Shown: in pieces, positions 50,673-60,433 of the stretch
Layout: the number at the start of each line of letters is the position of its first letter
Position numbering within the stretch: the stretch's first letter is position 1
Assembly: GCF_047160095.1 (NCBI RefSeq)
Contig: NZ_AP038785.1
Location: 868,001-932,000, forward strand
Direction of reading: 5' to 3'
From: Rodentibacter abscessus
GTDB taxonomy: Bacteria > Pseudomonadota > Gammaproteobacteria > Enterobacterales > Pasteurellaceae
DNA length: 64,000 nucleotides
Notes under the pieces: model-generated
The model's input: the letters and a program-made list of their open reading frames with translations, nothing else
Told to the model about the DNA's origin: nothing
The model's database searches: none
Program-made: the position numbers and the translations under genes

Positions 50673-51443
50673 TTATTTTCCTAAATTTTTCTGAATCGCC
50701 ATTAATTTTTTCAGCGGATATTTAATCAATTTTTTCACTAAATTATTTGCTTGAGAACCGCGAATCGCTTCCAAATTGCTCGTTAACTGTGGATTTTCAA
50801 TCACCATTAAAGGACGCACCACTTGGTTTTGTAAAGCAAACTCTGTTTCAAATAATAAAAAATCATCGGCAAGCCAAAAAGGTTTAACTTGTTCAAGTCG
50901 CGTCAAAAAAGTACGGGCTGCCGATTTTTTAATTAAATACCCCACTGTACCGGCAAAATAACTTTTATAAGGGTAAGCATAAGTTATACCTCCTGCTTTA
51001 TGACGAAGAAAAGAGAAGGTTGTGGGATAATTAATTTCTAATTCCGAATCATCAAAAGTCGCAATTTTTGATTGTCCGATCAAGACAATGGGCATTTCAT
51101 TTTTTTGCGATAAAAGTGCGGTCAAATTTTGCTGAAAATTTGGCGCAAACAGCGCATCATCTTCACATACAAGTACATAATCATCTTCGGCGACGTTTTC
51201 ATCCGCTACAATCAAACGATACACCTCTAGATGGCTTAGGGTACAGCCAATCTCACCTTTAGTGACTTTACGCCCGTAATGCCGTTCAAATTCGTTTAAA
51301 TCGAATTTTTCGTCCAGCTCGTCCCACTCAAGCTGCATCGTATTCAACGCAGAAAAAATGCGAAAATCCGCTGTATCCGGTTGCAAGAAAAAAAGCTCAC
51401 GACGCTGCACATCTTTATCAAGGGAAATCAAATATTTATTCAT
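50673..51443 (-). CDS. GT25 lipooligosaccharide glycosyltransferase
   Basis: A 256-residue family 25 transferase, the class that adds galactose or glucose to Haemophilus and Neisseria lipooligosaccharide. N-terminal NKYLISLDKDVQRRELF, then GEIGCTLSHLEVYRLI, and the metal-site region YVLVCEDDALF are diagnostic. A later GTVGYLIKKSAARTFL segment is the usual second motif. It is first of the minus-strand glycan operon. There is no simple-sequence repeat near the start, so no phase variation of the lic/lex type. Confidence 0.88.
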   Translation of the reverse strand: MNKYLISLDKDVQRRELFFLQPDTADFRIFSALNTMQLEWDELDEKFDLNEFERHYGRKVTKGEIGCTLSHLEVYRLIVADENVAEDDYVLVCEDDALFAPNFQQNLTALLSQKNEMPIVLIGQSKIATFDDSELEINYPTTFSFLRHKAGGITYAYPYKSYFAGTVGYLIKKSAARTFLTRLEQVKPFWLADDFLLFETEFALQNQVVRPLMVIENPQLTSNLEAIRGSQANNLVKKLIKYPLKKLMAIQKNLGK

Positions 51444-51557
51444 AATTATCTCGATTAATTTATACCGCCTATTTGATTAGAAAAATTTCAAATAGTTGCA
51501 TAAAAGGCTGCTGATTATACTAAAAGATAAGTAAAATTGGCATTGGGTTAAAAAAAG

Positions 51558-51596
51558 AAGTACGGTTAAAAATACAAGTATTTTCAACCGCACTTG
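51558..51596. terminator. Inverted uptake-signal hairpin between divergent glycan operons
   Basis: AAGTACGGTTAAAAATAC (51558-51575) pairs with GTATTTTCAACCGCACTT (51578-51595) with two mismatches. It is terminator-shaped although both flanking genes point away. The 282-base gap (51444-51725) otherwise holds only AT-rich sequence that must include both promoters. Confidence 0.55.
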
Positions 51597-51725
51597 AATT
51601 TCCTAAAATCTCATGAAAAACACTTCCTTAATTTCGCTAAAAAGCAAAGACTAAATTTCTGCCTACACTTGTCCATAACGGCGAAGAAAACTATAATCCC
51701 CCAAAATTTCAACTCATAAACCATC

Positions 51726-53249
51726 ATGTCAAACAAAACCATTGCTAAAAATACCCTCTTTCTCTACATTCGTATGCTCTTTAATATGGGAGCAATGCTT
51801 TATATTTCACGTGTCGTATTACATGTGTTGGGCGTAGAAGATTTCGGTATTTATAATATCGTGATGGGGGTGGTGATTCTATTTTCGTTTTTTAACGGCA
51901 CAATGACGGCGACGACACAACGCTTTATCAATGTGGAAAAAGCTTCAAATGATGTCGAACGCATCAATAAAGTCTTTAATATAAGTCTTCTCAACCATTT
52001 ATTTATTATGCTCATTGTTGCGGTGCTGGCGGAAACAGTGGGGCTTTGGTTTCTAAACCATAAATTAAATATTCCCGTCGCTCGAATACAAGCCGCAAAT
52101 GTAGTGTATCAAATTGCATTATTAATCGCCTTAATTGAAATTATTAAAGTGCCGTTTAATGCAATGATTGTGGCACACGAGCGTATGTCTTTTTATGCTT
52201 GGTTGGGCTTGGGAGAAACGGCGTTTAAACTCTCCGCTATTTTTATTTTAATGCAAATTGAACAGTACGATAAATTGATCGCTTATAGCTTGCTTTTACT
52301 CTGTGTGAGCGTACTTGTTTTCTCACTTTATTTTAATTTCACACGCCGTACTTTTTATATGGAAACCCGATTTCGTTTTCAAAAAGACTTGAATAAAACT
52401 AAAGAAATGGCAGGTTTCTCCGGTTGGATGTTGCTCGGACAAACAGCTTATATCGCCTCTACTCAAGGCTTAAATATGGTGATAAACCTCTTTTTCGGGG
52501 TCACCGTTAATGCCGCAGTAGGCATTGCCACACAGGTGGATACGGCTGTTTATAGCTTTGTGAACAATTTCCAAGTGGCATTTAATCCGCAACTTGTGCA
52601 GTCTTATGCGACAAAAGATTATGAACGCAATAAAAAATTGATTCTCGGTACATCAAAATATTCCTTTTATCTGATTGCGATTTTATCTGCCCCCGTGCTT
52701 TATTTCACTCACACGTTACTCACGCTTTGGCTAGGGGATCATTTACCCATGTATGCGGTTCAATTGGTACAGGCCACACTGCTATGTTCACTCATTAGTG
52801 CAATGTCCGGCTCATTTTGGATGACTGCACTCGCCATCGGTTCAAACAGTATTAAGCAATACAATATTATTTTATCCCTGATCGATCTTTGCACCGTCCC
52901 ACTCGCCTATTATTTATTCACCCTTGGTTATAATCCGGTATATGCGTTTATCGGTCGATTTTCGACCGCACTTTTTATGCAAATTTATCGTATCTACTTT
53001 ATTAACAAAAAAATTAAATTTAATCGAAAAGAGTTTGTCACATACTTGCTGAATATCGGTATGGTTTTCTCCCTATTAATCGGACTAATTTATTTGTCAG
53101 ATACGCAACGCCTCTATTCTTTCTTTGAATTTTTGAGTGAAGCGGTATTATTGGAAAGCGTCCTAATTATCGTTATTTTGCTCTTTGGTTTAAATCAAGC
53201 GGAAAAAGCATTCCTATTTAGTTATATTTTGAAAAAGGTAAAAAAATGA
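51726..53249 (+). CDS. Wzx-like oligosaccharide flippase
   Basis: A 507-residue MOP-superfamily membrane protein with about 14 helices, flipping lipid-linked oligosaccharide to the periplasmic face. It opens KNTLFLYIRMLFNMGAMLYI and continues VLGVEDFGIYNIVMGVV, the usual start of Wzx/RfbX-type proteins. It is the first gene of a three-gene plus-strand operon and overlaps the next gene by four bases (ATGA). It supplies the flippase that the divergent polymerase/ligase would need. Confidence 0.85.
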   Translation: MSNKTIAKNTLFLYIRMLFNMGAMLYISRVVLHVLGVEDFGIYNIVMGVVILFSFFNGTMTATTQRFINVEKASNDVERINKVFNISLLNHLFIMLIVAVLAETVGLWFLNHKLNIPVARIQAANVVYQIALLIALIEIIKVPFNAMIVAHERMSFYAWLGLGETAFKLSAIFILMQIEQYDKLIAYSLLLLCVSVLVFSLYFNFTRRTFYMETRFRFQKDLNKTKEMAGFSGWMLLGQTAYIASTQGLNMVINLFFGVTVNAAVGIATQVDTAVYSFVNNFQVAFNPQLVQSYATKDYERNKKLILGTSKYSFYLIAILSAPVLYFTHTLLTLWLGDHLPMYAVQLVQATLLCSLISAMSGSFWMTALAIGSNSIKQYNIILSLIDLCTVPLAYYLFTLGYNPVYAFIGRFSTALFMQIYRIYFINKKIKFNRKEFVTYLLNIGMVFSLLIGLIYLSDTQRLYSFFEFLSEAVLLESVLIIVILLFGLNQAEKAFLFSYILKKVKK

Positions 53250-54205
53250 ACTCAACATTAATTTCTCTAAAGCAAAAACTTGCGCCGATTGCGGATTTAA
53301 TCAAAGATAAAAACGATGTGTTTTACCTTGATTATCCATTGCATTTAAATGTCGGCGATTTATTGATTTATCACGGAACAGAACAATTTTTTAAAGATCA
53401 TCATATTAATATCACCTTAAAACGTTGCGAATTTGATGTGGATCTTAATGAGATAAAACGAAAAATTACCCCGAATACGACCATCTTGTTACACGGCGGC
53501 GGTAATTTTGGCGATCTTTACCCTCAACACCAAAAAATTCGCGAAACAATGGTTCAACATTTCCCGAATAATCGCATTATCGTGCTGCCACAAACGTTAT
53601 ATTTTAAAGATCAAAAAAATCTGGAAAAATCAGCCGCACTTTTCCGCCGACATAATGATTGCTACTTACTCGCACGTGATGAACGTACCGAAGAAACCTT
53701 CAAACAATTTTCGCAAAAAGTTTCCTTATCGCCGGATATGGCACACGAACTCTATGGAATATTACCGACCAAGAAAAATTCCACCGATAAGCAACTTTAT
53801 TTCTTACGGAAAGATATTGAAGCCAGTAATGTAGAAAAAACGATTCTTGCCACACTGCCTCCTAACGCCAATGTGAAAGACTGGGATGATATTCTTTCCC
53901 GCGTAGATGATGTTGTGTTAGCGTTTAGCTGGCGTATTAATAAATTTGCCAATAAACAAAATTGGGGGTGGCTGAAAGATCTTTTTCATCAATTTTGGTT
54001 TGCTTATACCAAACGCATTGTTAATCGCGTGGCAAAAATCTTCTTACAAAACGATTCGATAACGACAACACGTTTACACGGCCATATTTTTTCATGCTTA
54101 CTTGAAATTCCGAATCGGGTTTGCGACAACGCCTATGGCAAAAATTCCGGCTACGCCAATTTATGGACAAAAGAAATTGATTTTGTGGAAATTGATAAAA
54201 AATGA
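53246..54205 (+). CDS. Polysaccharide pyruvyl transferase-family protein
   Basis: 319 residues with the family marks LNVGDLLIYHGTEQFF, ILLHGGGNFGDLYPQHQKIRE, IIVLPQTLYFKD and the late TTRLHGHIFSCLLEIP. Members add pyruvate ketals to sugars, or act as glycosyltransferases in related branches (the CsaB/WcaK/ExoV group). Which reaction applies is not decided by sequence. It overlaps both neighbours by four bases, so the operon is tightly coupled. Confidence 0.8.
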   Translation: MNSTLISLKQKLAPIADLIKDKNDVFYLDYPLHLNVGDLLIYHGTEQFFKDHHINITLKRCEFDVDLNEIKRKITPNTTILLHGGGNFGDLYPQHQKIRETMVQHFPNNRIIVLPQTLYFKDQKNLEKSAALFRRHNDCYLLARDERTEETFKQFSQKVSLSPDMAHELYGILPTKKNSTDKQLYFLRKDIEASNVEKTILATLPPNANVKDWDDILSRVDDVVLAFSWRINKFANKQNWGWLKDLFHQFWFAYTKRIVNRVAKIFLQNDSITTTRLHGHIFSCLLEIPNRVCDNAYGKNSGYANLWTKEIDFVEIDKK

Positions 54206-54945
54206 TGGAACTCAAAAAACTCATTACCGCTATCATTCTGCCGCCATCTAATGTTTTAATTCTATGGCTGTTGGCGTTAATTCTCGCAAAGTTAAAGTTC
54301 AAAAAATTAAGCCGAATTTTGACCGCACTTGGTATCGGTTCACTTTACATATTAAGCATTCCCTTTACGGCTCAAACCTTAAAAGACAGCTTAATTACGG
54401 AGGATCACTTAACCCTTGAGGATTATAAACAGGCGCAAGCCATTGTGTTATTAGGCGGAGGATTGCGTGATAGTAAAGAACTCTACTCACCGCTCGCCTC
54501 CACCGCAATTCAATTAGAACGCCTGCGTTACGCCGCTTATTTACAAAAAGAAACCGCTTTGCCGTTGTTAATCACCGGAGCCAGTCCAACCGGAGCCATC
54601 GAAGCAAAAGTTGCCGCTGAAGAATTATTGTATTTCTTTAATGTGCCGACAAAATGGATTGAATCCCGAGCCTTAACAACAAAAGAAAACGCACTGTTTA
54701 CGAAGGAAATGTTGGCGAAAAATCACATCGACAAAATCGTTCTTGTCACCAATGAGTGGCATATGCAGCGTGCAAAATTGCTCTTTCAAAAACAAGGGTT
54801 TGAAGTCTTGCCAGCCGGCGTCGGCGAAGGCATCACACCGGAAAATTACGGATTAAATCTAATGCACTTCGTCCCTCAAGGCGGCGCGTTAGCGAAAAAT
54901 ACACAGTTATTGAAAGAATGGTTGGGCTATTGGAAAGAAAAGTAA
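54202..54945 (+). CDS. ElyC/YdcF-like DUF218 membrane protein
   Basis: 247 residues: two N-terminal helices (about 8-55), then a DUF218 domain in the periplasm with AIVLLGGGLRDSKELYSPLAS, LLITGASPTGAIEAKVAAEELL, and the conserved TNEWHMQRAKLLFQKQGFEVLPAGVG. E. coli ElyC keeps undecaprenyl-phosphate lipid carrier flow in balance between peptidoglycan and other glycans, which would fit its place after a flippase gene. The gene starts within the previous stop (ATGATG). Confidence 0.82.
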   Translation: MMELKKLITAIILPPSNVLILWLLALILAKLKFKKLSRILTALGIGSLYILSIPFTAQTLKDSLITEDHLTLEDYKQAQAIVLLGGGLRDSKELYSPLASTAIQLERLRYAAYLQKETALPLLITGASPTGAIEAKVAAEELLYFFNVPTKWIESRALTTKENALFTKEMLAKNHIDKIVLVTNEWHMQRAKLLFQKQGFEVLPAGVGEGITPENYGLNLMHFVPQGGALAKNTQLLKEWLGYWKEK

Positions 54946-54978
54946 TCAAGATTCAAATCTATGATTAATAAATCAAAC

Positions 54979-55008
54979 ACAAACTCCCCTAAAAGGGGAG
55001 TTTTTACG
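54979..55008. terminator. Terminator between the glycan operon and malG
   Basis: AAACTCCCCT (54981-54990) / AGGGGAGTTT (54994-55003) followed by TT. A compact perfect 10-bp stem serving both convergent operons. Confidence 0.85.
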
Positions 55009-55028
55009 TTTATAGTTTGCGGAGTTCC

Positions 55029-55919
55029 TTATCCTTTCACACCGCCTGCAGTTAATCCCCCTACTAACCAACGTTGTGCGATTAGAAATACCGCTGTAAT
55101 AGGAATTGCAGATAATACTGCGGCAGCGGCAAAATCCCCCCAAAGATAATTTTGAGCATAGAGATATTGTTGCATTCCCACGGCAAGTGTATAGCTATTG
55201 ACATCACGTAAAAGTAATGACGCAACAGGCACTTCTGTAATAGCTGCAATAAAAGAAAGAATGAATACTACCGCTAAAATCGGTACGGACAATGGAAGTA
55301 AAATGAGTCTGAATGCCTGCCACGGCGTTGCTCCATCTAAAGAAGCGGCTTCCTCTAAAGAACTATCAATGGTTTCAAAATAACCCTTGATAGTCCAAAC
55401 ATGTAAAGCAATTCCTCCCAAGTAGGCAAATATCACTCCGGCGTGAGTGTTTAGCCCAAGAAATGGAACGTATTGTCCTAAGCGATCAAATAATGCATAA
55501 AGTGCCACTAAAGATAATACAGCCGGAAACATTTGGAAAATCAACATTCCTTGTAATAGTGTTTTTTTACCTTTAAATTTCATTCTGGCAAAGGCATAAG
55601 CACAGGTAGTAGAAAGTGCAACAATGCCTACCGCAGTGATCGTAGCGACTTTTACCGAATTCCATAACCATAGTAGTACAGGAAATGGCGGCGGTGTAAC
55701 AGAGCCATCGGGATGAATAACATCAAAGCCTAAGGCAAGTTTCCAGTGTTCCCAAGAAATCTCACGTGGAATAAGATCACCAAGTGCCAAATTCCCGGGT
55801 CGTAACGAAATGCCAATCACCATCAGTAATGGAAACATAATAAGTGAAATAAATAGAATTAGTACGGCATGAGTTGCCCAGAGTCGATAACGCATAGATT
55901 TTGGTTGTACGATAGCCAT
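55029..55919 (-). CDS. malG: Maltose/maltodextrin ABC permease MalG
   Basis: A 296-residue inner-membrane permease with six helices. The EAA loop that contacts MalK is EAASLDGATPWQAFRLILLPL near residue 190. The C-terminus ends VGGLTAGGVKG as in E. coli MalG, which inserts into the MalE sugar site. It is 10 bases after malF, in malEFG order with malE first. Confidence 0.95.
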   Translation of the reverse strand: MAIVQPKSMRYRLWATHAVLILFISLIMFPLLMVIGISLRPGNLALGDLIPREISWEHWKLALGFDVIHPDGSVTPPPFPVLLWLWNSVKVATITAVGIVALSTTCAYAFARMKFKGKKTLLQGMLIFQMFPAVLSLVALYALFDRLGQYVPFLGLNTHAGVIFAYLGGIALHVWTIKGYFETIDSSLEEAASLDGATPWQAFRLILLPLSVPILAVVFILSFIAAITEVPVASLLLRDVNSYTLAVGMQQYLYAQNYLWGDFAAAAVLSAIPITAVFLIAQRWLVGGLTAGGVKG

Positions 55920-55929
55920 AATAATTCTC

Positions 55930-57480
55930 CTAGTCTAATTTCATTTTGGTTGCTTTGATATTTAATAATGCCAAACCGCCCACCAATAAGAAGATAATCG
56001 TTGCGATAGCTGCTGCCAAACCGAAATCTTGAGAACCGCTACCTTCAAAAGCAATACGATAAGTGTAGCTTACCAATAAATCTGTATAACCCGCTGGTGT
56101 CGTCGTACCAATCATATCCGGACGGCCATTAGTTAATAACTGAATCAAGACAAAATTATTAAAATTAAAGGCGAAACTTGCAATCATCAGCGGTGTTAAT
56201 GGCTTTAACAACAGTGGAAAGGTAATTTTGGTAAAGTTTTGCCACGTTGAAGCACCATCCATCGCAGAAGCCTCATAGAGTTCCTGTGGAATCGCTTTGA
56301 GTAACCCCATACATAAAATCATCATATAAGGATAACCCAGCCAAGTATTTACGATTAAAATCATTACCTTTGCAAGAAACGGATCATTAAACCATTCCGG
56401 TCTGATGCCAAAAAAATGATTTAAAATCATATTGATCTCACCAAAACTTTGGTTAAATAATCCCTTGAATACTAAGATGGAAATAAAAGCGGGAACAGCA
56501 TAAGGTAAAATAAGTAATAAGCGATAAACACTTTTCCCTTGTAATGCTTCCCATTGCACTATACAAGCAAGGACCATTCCAATAATAACGGTAAATACAA
56601 CCGTTAAAACCGAAAATACAATTGTCCAAATAAAGATTTGTATAAATGGTTTTTGGATACCTTCATCGGTAAAAATTTTAACAAAATTATGAAATCCCGT
56701 CGCTACGGTATAACCCGGCTCAAGTGTTTCATTTTCCCACCCGCCACTGTCATTAATCGCTTGGAAAAAACCTTTATCATCGTTAGCACGGTAACGTTTC
56801 ATTGTTTCATTATTCGTTAAAATTTTTGTATTTTCATCATAAGTGTAACGCATTTTTTGTTCTGAAAATTGACGCAGAGAACTCATCGTCAATTCATTTC
56901 CATCAGGCAAAATCACAGTCATTGCCTGCAATGCAGCACGATTTTGCGTAACAACTTTTAACGGTGAGCTTTCACCGTTCGGTATCGTTTTTTCTACAAC
57001 ATTTACCGGAGTGTCCGTCAATAAAATATCATCGGAAACAAAAATTTGATCGGTATTTTTATTGTGTATAGCTAATTTAAAGCGTTTATCCGCTTGCGGA
57101 TACAATTTGAAGTCGTATTTGCTACCGGAAAAATAATGTTGTTGTGTCAATACGCTCAACGCCCGTTCAAAAGAAAGTTGATTCGTACCACTATAATTGG
57201 TAAAGGCGATAGCAATGGTCGCAACAAGCGGAAATAAAATGAAAATTACCATTCCCATCATACCGGGAAAAACATAACGCCACGAATAAGCTTTTTGACT
57301 ACCGAAAATATATAAGCCGGATGTTAAAATTACTAAAGTTAGAAGTGCAAATAAATATTCCCCACTAGAGTACATCAGCGTAACCAAATAAAAATCGATC
57401 AGAAAAACCGTTCCGATTAATAGCTTTTTTAAGTAGTTAGCGGAGAATTTCGATGGAGCAGAATCAATATTTTTTAGCAT
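55930..57480 (-). CDS. malF: Maltose/maltodextrin ABC permease MalF
   Basis: A 516-residue permease with eight helices. The large periplasmic P2 loop (about residues 95-275) that embraces MalE is present in full. The EAA loop is ELYEASAMDGASTWQNFTKITFPLL near residue 400. Length matches E. coli MalF (514). It is 153 bases downstream of malE; that gap holds an uptake signal but no strong terminator. Confidence 0.95.
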   Translation of the reverse strand: MLKNIDSAPSKFSANYLKKLLIGTVFLIDFYLVTLMYSSGEYLFALLTLVILTSGLYIFGSQKAYSWRYVFPGMMGMVIFILFPLVATIAIAFTNYSGTNQLSFERALSVLTQQHYFSGSKYDFKLYPQADKRFKLAIHNKNTDQIFVSDDILLTDTPVNVVEKTIPNGESSPLKVVTQNRAALQAMTVILPDGNELTMSSLRQFSEQKMRYTYDENTKILTNNETMKRYRANDDKGFFQAINDSGGWENETLEPGYTVATGFHNFVKIFTDEGIQKPFIQIFIWTIVFSVLTVVFTVIIGMVLACIVQWEALQGKSVYRLLLILPYAVPAFISILVFKGLFNQSFGEINMILNHFFGIRPEWFNDPFLAKVMILIVNTWLGYPYMMILCMGLLKAIPQELYEASAMDGASTWQNFTKITFPLLLKPLTPLMIASFAFNFNNFVLIQLLTNGRPDMIGTTTPAGYTDLLVSYTYRIAFEGSGSQDFGLAAAIATIIFLLVGGLALLNIKATKMKLD

Positions 57481-57633
57481 AATACACCTCGAAATGCTGA
57501 GAAATTAATTATTACATTAATATGAGATGGCAAGATAAATAACTCGAAAAAATATAGATAAATTTTGACCGCACTTTTAGCTAATTATCTATACGATGGA
57601 ATAAGCGGGTTACTCACCCGCCGGAAAAAGTTA

Positions 57634-58818
57634 TTATTTTTGAATTCTCGCCCGAGCATCATCCAATGCGGCTTTTACTTCTTGCCGTCCGGATACTGCA
57701 TTAATAATCGCACTACGTTCTGCATACCAAAATGCTGACATTTGCGGAATATTCGGCATAATTTCACCATTTTTTGCATTTTCCATAGTTGCCGCAATAC
57801 GAGAATCTTTAGCCAATTTTTCTTGATAGGACTTCAAGGCTACGGCACCAAGTGGCTTATCCGCATTAACCACAGCCAATCCTTCATCGGTAAGTAAGTA
57901 ATTTTCTAAAAATTCTTTAGCCAAATCTTTATTCGGACTTGCTGCATTTACAGCTGCACTTAATACTCCGACAAACGGCTTGGATGCTTTGCCATTCAAG
58001 GTAGGAAGAACGGCAACACCATAGTTAATTTTGCTTTTCTCAATATTGCCCCATGCCCAAGGGCCATTAATTGTTAATGCACTTTCTCCTTTATTAAAAC
58101 TTGCCTCGGCAACAGCATAATCCATATCAGCATTAATGACTTTATTTTTAACCATATCGACTACGAACTGTAACCCTTTTTGAGCCCCTTGATTGTTAAC
58201 ACCAATATCACTTACATCATAGCTACCATTGACGAATTTAAAAGCGTAACCACCGTTTGAAGCTACCACCGGCCAAGTAAAATAAGGCTCGGCTAAATTC
58301 CACATAATGGCATTTTTGCCTTCTTTTTTAAGCTTTTTATCAAGTTCTAAAATTTCTTCCCAAGATTTAGGCGCCTCAGGTGTTAAATCTTTATTATAGA
58401 TAAGTGATAACGCTTCAATTGCAACAGGATAACCAATAATCTTGCCATTGTAAGTTTCCGCATTCCAAGAGAAATCTACAAATTTATCTTTAAACTCTTG
58501 GCTTGGTTGTAGCTCGGCTAATAAACCTGCTTGAGCATATCCTCCAAAACGGTCGTGCGCCCAAAAAATAATATCCGGACCATCTCCGGTAGAGGCGACT
58601 TGTGGAAATTTTTCTTCTAATTTATCCGGGTGTTCAACTAAAACGGATACGCCCGTGTCAGTCTCAAATTTTTTACCCACTTCGGCAAGCCCGTTATAAC
58701 CTTTGTCACCATTAATCCAAATGACTAATTTTCCTTCCGTCATCTTCGCCATTACAGATGAAGATAAGACTAATCCCGCCATTGTCGTTAAAGTAAATTT
58801 CAATAATTTTTTACTCAT
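57634..58818 (-). CDS. malE: Maltose/maltodextrin-binding protein MalE
   Basis: A 394-residue periplasmic binding protein. The signal peptide ends near residue 25 (SVMA-K). The mature protein follows E. coli MBP closely: KLVIWINGDKGYNGLAEVGKKFE, GPDIIFWAHDRFGGYAQAGLL, FTWPVVASNGGYAFK and a C-terminal ALDDARARIQK. ATG 58818, with AAGGAG before it, is chosen over an upstream start at 58851. It is divergent from malK. Confidence 0.96.
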   Translation of the reverse strand: MSKKLLKFTLTTMAGLVLSSSVMAKMTEGKLVIWINGDKGYNGLAEVGKKFETDTGVSVLVEHPDKLEEKFPQVASTGDGPDIIFWAHDRFGGYAQAGLLAELQPSQEFKDKFVDFSWNAETYNGKIIGYPVAIEALSLIYNKDLTPEAPKSWEEILELDKKLKKEGKNAIMWNLAEPYFTWPVVASNGGYAFKFVNGSYDVSDIGVNNQGAQKGLQFVVDMVKNKVINADMDYAVAEASFNKGESALTINGPWAWGNIEKSKINYGVAVLPTLNGKASKPFVGVLSAAVNAASPNKDLAKEFLENYLLTDEGLAVVNADKPLGAVALKSYQEKLAKDSRIAATMENAKNGEIMPNIPQMSAFWYAERSAIINAVSGRQEVKAALDDARARIQK

Positions 58819-59211
58819 AGCACACTCCTTACGTGTTGATAAATAAAGCATTAAACCTGAGGGATAATCCCATTTAGTTTAATTAAATTATCAATAAATA
58901 TTTCCTTTTTGTATCATCCTTTGTTCTACGCCCCCTAAGAATTATCTCACTTTATTTTTGATAAGTTCTATTTTGTGAAGTAGATCACATTTGTTAAATT
59001 AAAAAATGTGATCTGCTTCAAAAATTTGATTCCCAAAGTCATTTTTATTAAAAAAATAATTCAAAAAAATAAAAAATAGATACTTTTTCATTCTAATCCT
59101 TAAAAAAGTAGAAAAAGGATGATTTTTTATCTATTGAGATAAGCAATGATACTTTCCCAAAAAGAAGAATATAGTTTGTTGTAAAAACTTAATGTTGTAT
59201 GAGGTTTTGTT
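58819..59211. promoter_or_regulatory. malE-malK divergent control region
   Basis: About 390 bases without genes. A perfect CRP core TGTGAAGTAGATCACA (58974-58989) and a weaker one TGTGATCTGCTTCAAA (59007-59022) together form a 16-base inverted repeat, GAAGTAGATCACATTT against AAATGTGATCTGCTTC, with one mismatch. MalT-type hexamers GGATGA are at 59117-59122 (plus strand) and 58914-58919 (minus strand), one facing each operon. This matches the E. coli design of CRP in the middle and MalT boxes near each promoter. Confidence 0.7.
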
Positions 59212-60354
59212 ATGGCCAATGTATCACTGCGTAATGTTAATAAATCCTATGGGAATATCCACATCTCAAAAAATGTTAATTTAGAAATAAATGAAGGTGA
59301 GTTTGTTGTATTTGTCGGACCATCAGGCTGTGGTAAATCAACGTTATTAAGAATGATCGCCGGACTAGAAGATATTACTTCCGGTGATTTATATATTGGT
59401 GAAAAACGAATGAATGATGTTGAACCAGCCAAACGCGGTATCGGAATGGTTTTCCAATCCTATGCTTTATACCCGCATTTAAATGTGGCGGACAATATGT
59501 CTTTCGGTTTGAAACTGGCCGGTGTAAACAAGCAGGAACGTGAACAGCGGGTAAACCAAGTAGCGGAAGTGCTCCAACTTGCTCATTTATTAGACCGAAA
59601 ACCCAAAGCGTTATCAGGCGGCCAACGTCAGCGGGTGGCAATTGGTAGAACGCTTGTTTCTCAACCTGAAGTGTTTCTGTTAGATGAACCTCTTTCAAAC
59701 CTTGATGCAGGATTACGTGTACAAATGCGGGTTGAAATATCCAAATTACATAAAAAATTGGGTCGTACGATGATTTATGTTACTCACGATCAAGTTGAAG
59801 CGATGACTTTAGCGGATAAGATTGTTGTTTTACAGGCCTTAGGCAACAATCAGAACATACTTACCAATGTTGCACAAATAGGAAAACCGTTAGAACTTTA
59901 TCACTATCCGGCAAATCGTTTTGTTGCAGGTTTCATCGGATCACCAAAAATGAATTTCTTACCGGTACGCGTAACGTCGGTCGAATCGGAACGGGTTCAA
60001 GTGGAATTACCCGATGCGAACCACCATAACTTTTGGGTACCCGTTGAAGGCAAGGATGTAAATGAAGGGGAAATGTTGTCTTTGGGTATCCGACCGGAGC
60101 ATGTTATCCCTGTTTCACAAACAAAAGTTCGATTACATGGCATTGTTCAAGTTGTTGAATTATTAGGTCACGAAACGCAAATACACGTTGAAATACCGGA
60201 AATTCATCATCCTGTGTTTGTTTACCGCCAAAATGACATCGTCTTAGTTAATGAAGGGGATGAAATTGAAATTGGTATTGCGCCGGAACGCTGCCATTTA
60301 TTTAAAGAGGACGGTACGGCTTGCAAACGTCTCTTTAAAGAAATAGGGGTATAA
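59212..60354 (+). CDS. malK: Maltose ABC transporter ATPase MalK
   Basis: A 380-residue ATPase with Walker A GPSGCGKSTLL, signature LSGGQRQRVAIGRTL, Walker B VFLLDEPLSNLDAG and switch VTHDQVEAMTLADK. The C-terminal regulatory OB domain (from about 240, GFIGSPKMNFLPV) binds MalT and enzyme IIA-glucose in E. coli. A small insertion near residue 210 (QALGNNQNILTNVAQ) is absent from E. coli as I recall. First gene of malK-lamB-malM. Confidence 0.95.
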   Translation: MANVSLRNVNKSYGNIHISKNVNLEINEGEFVVFVGPSGCGKSTLLRMIAGLEDITSGDLYIGEKRMNDVEPAKRGIGMVFQSYALYPHLNVADNMSFGLKLAGVNKQEREQRVNQVAEVLQLAHLLDRKPKALSGGQRQRVAIGRTLVSQPEVFLLDEPLSNLDAGLRVQMRVEISKLHKKLGRTMIYVTHDQVEAMTLADKIVVLQALGNNQNILTNVAQIGKPLELYHYPANRFVAGFIGSPKMNFLPVRVTSVESERVQVELPDANHHNFWVPVEGKDVNEGEMLSLGIRPEHVIPVSQTKVRLHGIVQVVELLGHETQIHVEIPEIHHPVFVYRQNDIVLVNEGDEIEIGIAPERCHLFKEDGTACKRLFKEIGV

Positions 60355-60433
60355 GATTTTATACGAATAAATAATGATGCTTTCCTTGACGACTATTTAT
60401 CCTAAATTAACCAATAACAAAGAGAGATTGATT

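Noticed and set aside
50673..51443. GT25 gene checked for phase-variable tetranucleotide repeats as in Haemophilus lic/lex genes.
   Set aside because: No simple repeat is present in the start region or upstream.
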